In this document: piece after piece, positions 15,736 through 23,578 of the stretch | Layout of the letters: every line of letters begins with the position of its first letter | How positions within the stretch are numbered: position 1 is the stretch's first letter | Source of the DNA: Cuspidothrix sp046080565 | GTDB taxonomy: Bacteria; Cyanobacteriota; Cyanobacteriia; Cyanobacteriales; Nostocaceae | Reading direction: 5' to 3' | NCBI GenBank assembly: GCA_046080565.1 | Contig: JBJTUF010000017.1 | Coordinates: 1-25,838 of the forward strand | DNA length: 25,838 nt | Program-made: the position numbers and the translations under genes | The notes under the pieces: generated by a model | The model's input: the letters and a program-made list of their open reading frames with translations, nothing else | Told to the model about the DNA's origin: nothing | The model's database searches: none

Positions 15736-16332
15736 GATAGTAAATAATATTTTTGCTAATGGAGATTTTGAACTAAATCTGCTTTACCATTTTATAGCAG
15801 GGAACAGGGAAAACCGAACAGGTAATGGTTAACAAGGCTAGATAACTGTACTGAGTCTTATTAAAAATTCAAACAGGAGTGATTTATGTATAAATGCTAA
15901 GATTGATTTGATTATTTGTCTGAAATTATACTTTTTAACTCCTTTGTTCCCTGTTTTCTCTTCCTTCCTCTCAACTAACAATTTAACTGCATCACAACCC
16001 AAAACTATAGATAAATAAGTAGTAATTTATGGGTTCAATCATCTCCTTGTTTACTGCCATATATCCAGTTCAACCAGAAAATTTTGCCAAACCAGTCCAA
16101 AAAAGAATATATTAATAATTTAATCATTGCATAAAAGATACGGTAGATGGTAAGTAAATCAGCTACAAGCTCAATAGGAAAACAAGATTAAAGTCAAGCT
16201 ATCCTATTAAATAAGAAGCAAGATTCCGTAAGTTCTCAATTGTGCTGTAATTTTATAACTTAACTCACTGCAAAAATGAACTTTAGTATGTAGTAGTAAA
16301 ATTGTTTCATTTTTCAACTTGGCAAGTAGTTA
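15736..16332. other. Long AT-rich spacer, nothing recognisable
   Basis: About 600 bp upstream of purC with no open frame of interest, no tRNA and no Yfr1-like CU-rich motif that I could see. It leads into the inverted-repeat element at 16333. Confidence 0.45.
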
Positions 16333-16471
16333 TATAGGACTAATATTTGATTTATGGATTTTTCGTAGAGGGAGGGAACACTTCGACAAGCTCAGTGCAT
16401 CGCAGAGAACAGGAAAGAAGGGTTTTGTCTATCTATTGAGTTTTGTTCAATAATCAAATAGTAGTCCTATA
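16333..16471. mobile_element. 139-bp MITE-like element with 20-bp terminal inverted repeats
   Basis: The left end, TATAGGACTAATATTTGATT (16333-16352), is matched by the reverse complement of 16452-16471 with one mismatch (11th base). The interior has no open reading frame. It contains TTCGACAAGCTCAGT (16382-16396), shared with the candidate element at 10738-10867. The ends begin with TA, compatible with IS630/mariner-type TA insertion, but I could not establish a clear target duplication. A transposase would have to come from elsewhere. Confidence 0.6.
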
Positions 16472-16567
16472 AATACATAGTATTAGGTTTATGATTATCC
16501 AAAAGCTACAGCATTATTTCTAAAAAAACAGAAAATCATTTTTACTTATTTTTGTCAATGTCTGAGT

Positions 16568-16573
16568 TATAAT
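16568..16573 (+). promoter_or_regulatory. -10-like TATAAT before the small conserved gene
   Basis: Perfect TATAAT, about 95 bp before ATG 16668. The closest TTGTCA (16552-16557) is too near (10-bp spacing) to be its -35. If transcription starts near 16580, the in-frame TTG at 16581 cannot be a normal start, which favours ATG 16668 (or 16614). Confidence 0.3.
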
Positions 16574-16667
16574 ATGTATCTTGTTCAGAAACAAAAGAAA
16601 TAAACAGCGATGTATGGCTTTTGCCACGGTGCGCTATCAGCAAAATATATATAGATTAGTTAAGTAT

Positions 16668-16940
16668 ATGGAGAAAAAGATAGTGAGTAAAGAAGATTTT
16701 CTCTATCCCCGTGGTCGTTACTATGGTCATGTTAAACCAGAAAATTTGGTATTTAATGCAAATTTACAGGAATTTGCCCAAAGAATTAGCTATATTTGTA
16801 ACTTAGAAACCGGTGGTAAAATTTCACCAGATGAGGCCTACGAACAAATTAAATTACTTTGGAAACAGTTAAAACATTCCAAAAAAGAATTGAAAATAGG
16901 TCAAGAACCTTTTCAAAATAATGACTCTGGAGAGAGTTGA
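16668..16940 (+). CDS. Small conserved cyanobacterial protein (DUF7219-like)
   Basis: 90 aa from ATG 16668. The frame is open back to TTG 16581, with a further ATG at 16614, but the upstream residues look like non-coding translation and the conserved part begins MEKKIVSKEDFLYPRGRYYG. The pattern FLYPRxRYYG...PENLVFNANLQEFAQR(I/V)SYI...LETGGK(I/L)SPxEAYEQIKxLWKxLKxSKK is one I recall from small proteins found widely in cyanobacteria and sometimes misannotated as isopropylmalate synthase. Mostly helical, charged C-terminus, no signal or membrane segment. Function unknown. It is convergent with the cyclase gene, with octamer and heptamer arrays between the two stop codons. Confidence 0.7.
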   Translation: MEKKIVSKEDFLYPRGRYYGHVKPENLVFNANLQEFAQRISYICNLETGGKISPDEAYEQIKLLWKQLKHSKKELKIGQEPFQNNDSGES

Positions 16941-16950
16941 GAAGATACAG

Positions 16951-16974
16951 CAGGGGAGCAGGGGAGCAGGGGAG
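16951..16974. repeat. Octamer array CAGGGGAG x3
   Basis: Three perfect CAGGGGAG units, 11 nt after the stop of the small conserved gene. Confidence 0.75.
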
Positions 16975-17020
16975 AAGAAATAAATTTTACCTCTTACCTC
17001 TTAACTCTTGCCTTTTCACT

Positions 17021-17048
17021 GTCACCTGTCACCTGTCACCTGTCACCT
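17021..17048. repeat. Heptamer array GTCACCT x4
   Basis: Four perfect GTCACCT units ending 2 nt before the cyclase stop codon (17051-17053). The same unit forms the eight-unit array at 20374-20429. Confidence 0.8.
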
Positions 17049-17050
17049 GC

Positions 17051-18124
17051 CTACTTTGTAAGCATTGTCCAAACACCATCCCAGGATTTTGGCGGTGGTG
17101 TTTTTTTGTATCTATAAGCTCTTTCTAAGTGAATGTTAACAGCTTTATCTAGAGGTTGAATGGCTTTAGCGGCTTCAAAAGCGGTGACAGCTTGACCAAA
17201 ATCCCTCGATGTATAGGCATTGCGTCCAGCATGATAATGATGCAAAAATTCTTGGGTGTTAGCATCTAGAGGAGTAGAGCGATCGCCAATTAATTCGTAA
17301 ATATTGACAGCTTGGTGTTTACCTTTAACGCGAATTTTATCTATCTGACGTACCCACAACCGATCAGCACAAAGATTGTAAGTAAACTCGCTGATGATAA
17401 TATCACAGCCATATTCTTTAGTTACTCCCTCCAACCGGGAACTTAAATTCACTCCATCCCCAATCACTGTATAATCCATGCGTTTGTGAGAACCAATATT
17501 CCCAGAAACTACTTCGCCCGAACTGATACCAATACCAATACGAATTTGTGGCTGGCGTTGAAAAATCCGTTTTTGATTAAATTCTTTTAATCTTTCCCGC
17601 ATATCTAATGCTGATTGGATCGCCCGCCAAGCGTGGTTTTCCGTGAGTGGTAGAGGCGCACCAAATACCGCCATTAAAGCATCACCAATAAATTTATCTA
17701 ATGTCCCTTCATAGTTAAAAACTGCCTCTACCATGGTTTCAAAATACTGATTTAGAAGCAATACTACCTCTGCTGCACCTAAGTTTTCTGTCAGAGTTGT
17801 ATAACCCCGAATATCAGAAAACAAAATTGTGACATCCTTCCGTTCACCTACCATTAAAGCATCTTGTCCCAATGCCATCACCTGTTCGGCGACATGAGGA
17901 TTAAGATAACGGTACATGGTACTTTTCATCCGTTTTTCTCGGCTGATATCTTCCAGTACAACTAAACCACCACGAACTCCACCTTCAGGGTTAGTTAAGG
18001 GATTAACAGTTAAATTAATACTTCGTTCTAACTTCTTTACCATATCGCCACTGAGTAATTCAGATTGAGAGGTGAGAGGTTGATTCCAGGGAATAAAAAT
18101 ATTGGGGTTTTGGCGATCGCTCAC
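17051..18124 (-). pseudogene. Class III adenylate cyclase, catalytic half of a broken gene
   Basis: Catalytic and C-terminal part of a GAF-GAF-PAS-cyclase sensor (CyaB-like). A residual PAS tail (SINLTVNPL...GGLVVLEDIS) precedes the class III catalytic domain. Metal-binding Asp104 (LFSDIRGYT) and Asp148 (KFIGD), ATP-selecting Lys144 and Thr219 (DYTVIGD), and transition-state Asn226 and Arg230 (VNLSSR) are all present. The C-terminus is a TPR-like unit ending in SWDGVWTMLTK, as in Anabaena CyaB proteins. The frame opens only from 18232. The GTG at 18124 lies inside the PAS remnant and is not a natural start. The upstream half is in another frame (18189-19052). Chemistry is intact, so activity is possible if it is translated. 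Confidence 0.8.
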
Positions 18125-18188
18125 AGCTAAAATTAACTGGGAACTGTCATTATTTAATTTTTCATGTAAACCTACTATTAAACTTTGT

Positions 18189-19052
18189 TCAGGTACATAA
18201 TGTTTGGCTCCATGTTTTAAACTTAACTTCTGCTACCTTGGTCCACAATTCATCTAACTCTTTACGATATAAAAATAGGGTGCTACGGTCTGCTTGCATC
18301 AAGATCCGCGCTTGTTCCATAACTATCTGTAAAGTAGCTTCTAAATCCAAACTTTGTCCTAAAGTTTGTGTAGCTCGTAATAAAGCTGTAGCCCCTCGCT
18401 GATGACGAGCCGCTACATAAAAGGATTGACAACTTTCTAAAATAATCCCAATCGCTGCGGCAAAATCCCGAAACCTTTCTTCATCTTCAGCATCAAAAGG
18501 AATATCCCCCGCTTTATTTGCCAGTTGTACTACTGCTACAGTTTGGTTTTTACTACTTAGAACTGGCATACACAATAAATTGCGAATCTGATAGCCCATT
18601 TGTTTTTCCAACTCGGAGCTAAATAGGGGATGATTCGCAGTTGCTGAGATATTCAGACAATTACCTGTACTCGCTACATGACCAGGAATACCCACATTGA
18701 TGGAAGTTCTAATTTCGAGGAACTTCTGACTGTTATCTTGCGGCACTTTTGACCATAATTGCCCTTTATCGTGGTCAACTAAGAAAATAGCTGTATGTTC
18801 TGCTTGGAGAATTTGACCAATTTTCAGGGTAATAGCTTCTAATACCTTTTCCAGCATGGTTTCTAGAGCTTCATTATTGATTAAATCAATCGCTCTAATA
18901 AATTGCTGAAATTCAGCCGTAATAAAGTCTAGTAAACAAACAAATTCGTTAACAGAAAGGTCTTTAACTCGACTTAGTAGGGCATGAGTTCGATTAACTT
19001 GGGTAAGTTCAGTTAAAGTAGCCAAGACGCTACCAGGATTAGGAAGTGTCAT
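18189..19052 (-). pseudogene. GAF-domain sensor half of the broken adenylate cyclase gene
   Basis: 287-codon frame. Residues ~57-205 form one full GAF domain (INVGIPGHVASTGNCLNI, NLLCMPVLSS). A second GAF starts at ~225 (LLRATQTLGQSLDLEATL...QADRSTLFLYRKELDELWTKVAE) and stops abruptly after about a third of its length. The frame then runs through VKFKTWSQTLCT to TGA. In the +1 frame the same DNA continues into KHGAKHYVPEQSLIVGLHEK..., the PAS tail of the cyclase. Compared with the ~860-residue family, roughly 180 residues (end of GAF-B, start of PAS) are missing as well as the frame being shifted, so deletion plus frameshift is the simplest reading. Confidence 0.78.
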
Positions 19053-19056
19053 GGGA

Positions 19057-19098
19057 ATTTTAGATTTTGGATTTTGGATTTTGGATTTTGGATTTTGG
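19057..19098. repeat. Heptamer array ATTTTGG x6
   Basis: One ATTTTAG and five ATTTTGG units in the spacer between the cyclase start and the sqdX stop. Confidence 0.8.
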
Positions 19099-19129
19099 AT
19101 TTGAGATTATTAGATAACAATTCAGGAGT

Positions 19130-20248
19130 TCAATGGATTAAGATAACTTTTTGGTAATAATCCTCAAGTTGCTGTGTAGCAGATTTCCATCCCCATTTCT
19201 CGGCTTCTGATCGGGCATTTTTACGGATAATATTTATTTGCTGTCTTTCTTTTAACAGACGTATAGTAGCATTAATCGCCTCTTTAATATCACCTTTTGG
19301 ATCAAAAAGATATCCATTTACGCCATCTGTGACAATATCAGGTATGCCTCCAGAACGCGCTGCTACTACTGGACACCCTGCGGCCATGGCTTCTAACAAT
19401 ACTAATCCTAGTGTTTCTGTACGGGAAGGAAAAATAAAAGCATCGGCACTAGCAAAGGCAGAACCTAATTCCTTACCCTGGAGATAACCGACGAAGTAAG
19501 TATTTGTACCTGTAAAATGTTTCTCTAAGGCTTGGCGATGGGGGCCATCTCCAACTAATGCTAATCGAGCATCAGGAATGGCTTCGAGAATGGGTTTGAT
19601 GCGTTCAATTTCCTTTTCAGCCGAAAGACGACCGACATATAATAACAAGGGGCTATCTGGATGATTTTGGGACAGATGCGATCGCATTTCCTGACTAGCT
19701 AAATCAGGATGAAATAACTCTGTATCTACCCCTCGTTGCCACAAATCTAATCTTTCAATTCCATGTTGGGATAATTCTTCCACCATCACTGTGGAAGTAC
19801 ACAGATTTAATGCAGCTTGATTATGACCTAATTTCAGTAATTCCCATAGTAATCCTTCTAACATTCCTAAGCCGTAATGTTGCAGATACTGAGGCAAATG
19901 GGTATGATAGGAAGCCACTAAAGGAATTTTGAGAACTTTACTATAAAAAATACCTGATAATCCCAACACTGCGGGATTAACAACATGAATAATATCTGGT
20001 TTAAATTCTTCTAAAGCATGACCAATGGCAGGACGTGGCAGCGCCATTTTTAACTCTGGATATAGAGGCAAGGGAAAACCACTAACTCCGTAAACTTTTG
20101 CACCTTTATGTTCTTTAATCCCACCTTCAGGCGCAAATACTAAGACCTGATTACCATGACGTTGTAAATGGTCAACCGTATGGCGTAAGCGTGTAACAAT
20201 ACCGTCAATTTTGGGTAAAAAAGTTTCAGTGAATAAAGCAATTCGCAT
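19130..20248 (-). CDS. sqdX: Sulfoquinovosyltransferase SqdX
   Basis: 372 aa family 4 glycosyltransferase. It transfers sulfoquinovose from UDP-sulfoquinovose to diacylglycerol, giving the thylakoid sulfolipid SQDG. The N-terminus RIALFTETFLPKIDGIVTRL is the typical glycine-rich acceptor loop. SYHTHLPQYLQHYGLG, LLLYVGRLSAEKEIE (donor domain start), ALVGDGP, and the EX7E motif in SRTETLGLVLLEAMAAGCPVVA with GGIPDIV are clear. Length normal. It lies downstream of sqdB on the same strand, the cyanobacterial sqdB-sqdX order, with 307 bp between the two annotated frames, 128 bp of which is the frameshifted sqdB tail. HIP1 at 19678-19685. Confidence 0.94.
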   Translation of the reverse strand: MRIALFTETFLPKIDGIVTRLRHTVDHLQRHGNQVLVFAPEGGIKEHKGAKVYGVSGFPLPLYPELKMALPRPAIGHALEEFKPDIIHVVNPAVLGLSGIFYSKVLKIPLVASYHTHLPQYLQHYGLGMLEGLLWELLKLGHNQAALNLCTSTVMVEELSQHGIERLDLWQRGVDTELFHPDLASQEMRSHLSQNHPDSPLLLYVGRLSAEKEIERIKPILEAIPDARLALVGDGPHRQALEKHFTGTNTYFVGYLQGKELGSAFASADAFIFPSRTETLGLVLLEAMAAGCPVVAARSGGIPDIVTDGVNGYLFDPKGDIKEAINATIRLLKERQQINIIRKNARSEAEKWGWKSATQQLEDYYQKVILIH

Positions 20249-20272
20249 AACAAAACTGGTAAGCAGGAGTCG

Positions 20273-20336
20273 GGAGTTCAGGAGTTCAGGAGTTCAGGAG
20301 TTCAGGAGTTCAGGAGTTCAGGAGTTCAGGAGTTCA
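20273..20336. repeat. Octamer array GGAGTTCA x8
   Basis: Eight perfect consecutive GGAGTTCA units, flanked on both sides by degenerate copies, in the sqdB-sqdX spacer. There are no spacers between units, so it is not CRISPR. Confidence 0.9.
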
Positions 20337-20373
20337 GAAGTCAGGAGAAAGAACCACATAAATTTCTATCCCT

Positions 20374-20429
20374 GTCACCTGTTACCTGTCACCTGTCACC
20401 TGTCACCTGTCACCTGTCACCTATCACCT
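20374..20429. repeat. Heptamer array GTCACCT x8
   Basis: Eight units, six perfect and two with one mismatch. The last unit overlaps the stop codon (20428-20430) of the frameshifted sqdB tail. Confidence 0.85.
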
Positions 20430-20559
20430 ATTTTCTATGCCAAGAGACTTTGGGAAGAATCTGTTTGTGATCAACTCGGTTCTGATACTTGACGGCAAAG
20501 TTTAACAGTGAGTCAAGTAAAGAATCCGAGAGGAAGTGAGGTTGTAAACCTAAATCTAA
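20428..20559 (-). pseudogene. sqdB: Displaced C-terminal tail of sqdB
   Basis: In the frame one base off from the sqdB reading frame, 43 codons continue exactly where SqdB is cut off. They begin LDLGLQPHFLSDSLL, go on with DSLLNFAVKYQ and end QILPKVSWHRK before TAG. This is the normal C-terminus of SqdB, which is about 383 residues long. The junction reads AAA CTT TAG ATT TAG where AAA CTn TTA GAT TTA is expected, so one base is missing at about 20559-20561. Confidence 0.85.
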
Positions 20560-21581
20560 AGTTTGGTGTTTTTAGCGTTGAAGTAGTGTTCTTCTTTTTC
20601 CACTCTGGGGTTATCAATGTGGTTAATATCCACATTTAGTCCTATAGCGTTACCGGCTTTTTTCACCATCATGGCCAAATCACCGACGCTAAATAGTTCG
20701 GTAAATTGGTTAAATACGCGAAATTCACCAGGTTGGGCTGGATTAGCGATCGCTATTTCAATACATCGCACCGTATCCCGAATATCCAAGAAACCGCGAG
20801 TTTGTCCCCCTTTACCATACACAGTCAAAGGGTGTCCTACCGCCGCCTGAATACAGAAACGGTTTAGGGCTGTACCAAATACCCCATCATAATCGAGGCG
20901 GTTAATTAATAGTTCATCCATTCCCGTTTCTTCGGTGAGAACACCGTAAACTATCCCTTGATTTAAGTCAGTAGCCCTTAACCCCCAAACCCGACAAGCA
21001 AAGTGGATATTATGGCTATCATGGACTTTACTCAAGTGATACATTGAACCAGGTTGCTTAGGATAGGGCAAAGTATCCTTGCGTCCATTGTGTTCAATGG
21101 TGATATATCCCTCTTCAATATCAATGTTCGGAGTTCCATACTCACCCATCGTTCCCAATTTTACCAAATGGCAATCAGGGAAATCTTCCCGCATAATATA
21201 CAGCAAGTTCAACGTACCTACCACATTATTCACTTGGGTAAGAACAGCGTGTTCACGATCAATCATGGAAAATGGTGCTGAACGCTGTTCCCCAAAATGC
21301 ACTATGGCAGTTGGTTGAAACTCGTGTAAGGCTTTGTGCAGAAATTCGTAATTAGTAATATCACCGATAAACAGATCAATAGACTTGCTAGTCAAATCCT
21401 GCCATCGTTGAAGACGTTGGTGAATTGGTGCGATTGGGGTTAGAGTTTCCATACCCAGTTCATTATCCCAGTGTCGCCGCACCAAGCTGTCTAAAATTCC
21501 AACTTCATAACCTCGATTAGACAGGTAAAGCGCGGTTGCCCAGCCGCAATACCCATCACCACCAATAACCAGGACTTTCAT
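20556..21581 (-). CDS. sqdB: UDP-sulfoquinovose synthase SqdB, frameshifted near the end
   Basis: Makes UDP-sulfoquinovose from UDP-glucose and sulfite, the first step of sulfolipid synthesis. It is an extended short-chain dehydrogenase: NAD-binding GGDGYCGWATALYL (8-21), LGTMGEYGTPN, the YHLSK catalytic Tyr/Lys pair, HFGEQRSAPFS and GKGGQTRGFLDIRDTVRC are all present. The frame ends after EEHYFNAKNTKL at 341 residues instead of about 384, because one base is missing; the remaining 43 codons follow in another frame at 20428-20559. The lost part is the C-terminal helical segment, and whether the product folds is unclear. A sequencing error cannot be excluded. HIP1 at 20746-20753. Confidence 0.9.
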   Translation of the reverse strand: MKVLVIGGDGYCGWATALYLSNRGYEVGILDSLVRRHWDNELGMETLTPIAPIHQRLQRWQDLTSKSIDLFIGDITNYEFLHKALHEFQPTAIVHFGEQRSAPFSMIDREHAVLTQVNNVVGTLNLLYIMREDFPDCHLVKLGTMGEYGTPNIDIEEGYITIEHNGRKDTLPYPKQPGSMYHLSKVHDSHNIHFACRVWGLRATDLNQGIVYGVLTEETGMDELLINRLDYDGVFGTALNRFCIQAAVGHPLTVYGKGGQTRGFLDIRDTVRCIEIAIANPAQPGEFRVFNQFTELFSVGDLAMMVKKAGNAIGLNVDINHIDNPRVEKEEHYFNAKNTKL

Positions 21582-21685
21582 CTTTACCAGTTTTTACTCG
21601 CTGATAGCTAAATCTATCAGGTTTATGTCCCCTCTTCATCATTAAATTCTCTTAATGAAGGGAATAGGGAAGAGAGAATAAGGAA

Positions 21686-21727
21686 AAGGCAGAAGGCAAG
21701 AGGCAAGAGAGAATAGGCAAGAGGCAA
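21686..21727. repeat. Heptamer array (A/G)AGGCAA/TAGGCAA
   Basis: Six 7-bp units of the AGGCAA(G/T) type in the spacer downstream of the small exported protein gene, related to TAGGCAA x2 at 248-261. Confidence 0.65.
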
Positions 21728-21760
21728 TAGGGGGAGGTAGGAAAGAAAATTTTTTACTGA

Positions 21761-22264
21761 CTACTGACTAATTTTATACTCTTGAGCTATGTAGTAAAAC
21801 AAACGATAATAATTGGGAAATTCTTTACTGCTACTTTGTCCTTGCCAGTTATGTTCCAATTGTCCTTGAATAATAGTTAATTTCATCACTATCACCTGAT
21901 CCCCCACTTCTATGGACATAACTCCAGGAAATCCTTGATTAGTCCGAAAGTTATACGTTGATTGCACAGTTGGTTTTGCTGATGTTAATAAAGGCTTACT
22001 AGCATGGGCGCGAATTTCTACAGTTTTCTGATTTGTCGCTGCTAAAGCAATACCATCACTGTTATCTGGGTTGCCCAGTTCTTGCCACGTCTTAGGATAG
22101 GGAAACTCAAAACCATAGCGAGGATTTTTATATATCTTCCATGTCTCATTTTGAGCCTGGAGGTTATTTCCCGTACATCCCCAGGCAATCATTCCTAGTC
22201 CAACACTGCAAGTAATGGCGCACAGCGCCCCGTTTATTTGTACTGCACCCCAGGGCTGTTTCAT
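21761..22264 (-). CDS. Exported or lipoprotein-like protein, unknown function
   Basis: 167 aa from ATG 22264; the frame is open to 22315 but the extra 17 residues look non-coding. An N-terminal hydrophobic stretch (~10-29, INGALCAITCSVGLGMIAWG) ends in Cys30, a weak lipobox (IAWGC), so the protein may be a lipoprotein or simply secreted. The mature part has YGFEFPYPKTWQ, a motif found in many cyanobacterial extracytoplasmic proteins related to PsbP-like folds, and then beta-rich sequence to the end. It is divergent from the protease gene at 22437 (172 bp between start codons), and that spacer must hold both promoters. Function unknown. Confidence 0.6.
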   Translation of the reverse strand: MKQPWGAVQINGALCAITCSVGLGMIAWGCTGNNLQAQNETWKIYKNPRYGFEFPYPKTWQELGNPDNSDGIALAATNQKTVEIRAHASKPLLTSAKPTVQSTYNFRTNQGFPGVMSIEVGDQVIVMKLTIIQGQLEHNWQGQSSSKEFPNYYRLFYYIAQEYKISQ

Positions 22265-22436
22265 TCTCAAATTTGATATTTTACCGCCAAAGTACCACAT
22301 AGCAACTAAGTACAACAGTTAGCTTTTTAATATCGGAAACAAAATATTTATTAATTGCATCTAATGAAACTAATTTGGTGAAAAAATCCATATTACCCAA
22401 ATATACCAGCTTAGAGTTATCAGGTAACTACACAGC

Positions 22437-23513
22437 ATGAACAAATATATACTGTACCGAATCAGGAACTTAACCCTAGTTTCTGCTCTTACTTTCATGG
22501 GTATATCTAGTGTTAAAATTGTATTAGCATCACCAGCAGAGGACGCAAATCGAGTTTGTACAAAAGGTGGCGCTGCTGTTGTCACTGTTAAAGATGGTAA
22601 GGGACATGGTAGCGGTTTTTTAGTCAGTCAGGATGGTTTAATTATTACCAATGCTCATGTAGTTGATGGTAGTCCTAGCGTTGTTACTGTGGTATTTCGG
22701 GATGGTAGACAAGTACCCGCCGATGTGATAGGTTTTGCTAGGGGTGGCGTGGATTTAGCAGCTTTAAAAATCCAAAACCGTAAAAATTTACCCTATCTGA
22801 AATTAGCAGCAGGTACAGCTAAAGTAGGTTATCCAGTGCTTGCTATTGGTAGTCCTCTGGATACTGATAACCGCGATACTTGCACTCAAGGAAATATTAG
22901 CCGCATTCGTCCAGATGGTACTATTCAGCATACTGCAACTCTCAATCCTGGAAATTCTGGTGGACCATTATTAAATACTAAAGGGGAAGTTATTGGTGTT
23001 AATACCAGTGTAGCTGTATCTTTTGCTCTCGATGGTGAAGGAAATCCCATTGGTAAGACAGCAGGAGGAACTGGAATTAACCTTTCTCAACCAGGGGGAA
23101 AAGTTAAATCTTTTTTAGCAGATATCAAACAAAAAAAGGTTTCTTCTCAGTCAACTTTAGATAAACCTCAAGAAAAATCTATACAGTCTATTGTACTTGA
23201 TGGTCAAGTAATTAATGGTAATTTAAAAGGCGATCCTGATGGTTATTTATTTTCAGGTAAAGCAGGTCAAAAAGTTGTAATTGACATGGATAGTAAGGAG
23301 ATTAACCCATTTTTAACCTTAATTCAGATTATAGAATCTGACGGGAAACAAAAATTGGAAAAAGTTGCGGAAAATGATGATAAAGGAGCAGGTAATTTTA
23401 ATGCCCAAATTATCACTACTTTACCAGCAGATGGCACTTATTTAATAGTTGCTAAGTCTTCCCAAAGAGGAGAAAGTGGTAATTATCGTTTACGCGCAGT
23501 TACCAAACCATAA
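22437..23513 (+). CDS. Secreted trypsin-like serine protease with C-terminal PPC-like domain
   Basis: 358 aa. Residues 1-31 are a signal peptide (LVLAS-type end near VLASPAE). The S1C (HtrA-like) chymotrypsin fold has His74 (TNAHVV), Asp106 (VDLAAL) and Ser174 (NPGNSGGP), a complete triad. There is no PDZ domain, unlike HtrA/HhoA. Residues ~255-356 (VINGNLKGDPDGYLFSGKAGQKVVIDM...GNYRLRAV) resemble the bacterial pre-peptidase C-terminal (PPC) beta domain that helps localisation or substrate binding. CAGGT 11 nt before ATG is a modest ribosome binding site. First gene of a plus-strand group of three exported proteins. Probable periplasmic or extracellular quality-control or processing protease. 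Confidence 0.85.
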   Translation: MNKYILYRIRNLTLVSALTFMGISSVKIVLASPAEDANRVCTKGGAAVVTVKDGKGHGSGFLVSQDGLIITNAHVVDGSPSVVTVVFRDGRQVPADVIGFARGGVDLAALKIQNRKNLPYLKLAAGTAKVGYPVLAIGSPLDTDNRDTCTQGNISRIRPDGTIQHTATLNPGNSGGPLLNTKGEVIGVNTSVAVSFALDGEGNPIGKTAGGTGINLSQPGGKVKSFLADIKQKKVSSQSTLDKPQEKSIQSIVLDGQVINGNLKGDPDGYLFSGKAGQKVVIDMDSKEINPFLTLIQIIESDGKQKLEKVAENDDKGAGNFNAQIITTLPADGTYLIVAKSSQRGESGNYRLRAVTKP

Positions 23514-23521
23514 TTGCAAAT

Positions 23522-23546
23522 GTTGGGTTTCATTCTTCAACCCAAC
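23522..23546 (+). terminator. Hairpin GTTGGGTT/AACCCAAC after the protease
   Basis: 8-bp perfect arms at 23522-23529 and 23539-23546, followed by CTACATTTTT. It could end the protease transcript, but the same kind of sequence is a common dispersed palindrome in cyanobacteria. Confidence 0.5.
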
Positions 23547-23564
23547 CTACATTTTTAAATAATT

Positions 23565-23570
23565 AAGGAG
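23565..23570 (+). promoter_or_regulatory. Strong ribosome binding site of the COP23 gene
   Basis: AAGGAG 8 nt before ATG 23579, the clearest Shine-Dalgarno sequence in the window. It fixes the start of the COP23-type protein. Confidence 0.7.
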
Positions 23571-23578
23571 TCAAAATC

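Noticed and set aside
16581..16667. N-terminal extension of the small conserved protein from TTG 16581
   Set aside because: It starts within a few bases of the likely transcription start for TATAAT 16568-16573, has no ribosome binding site, and the conserved sequence begins after ATG 16668.
18189..18232. Programmed ribosomal frameshift in the cyclase gene
   Set aside because: The needed shift is +1, there is no canonical slippery heptamer with a downstream structure, and about 180 residues are also missing; deletion plus frameshift is simpler.
20273..20429. CRISPR-like array
   Set aside because: Units are 7-8 bp, directly adjacent, with no spacers and no cas genes nearby; they are short tandem repeats.
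20211..20492. 93-codon plus-strand frame with repeated EFRSSGVQ
   Set aside because: It is only the translation of the octamer and heptamer arrays.
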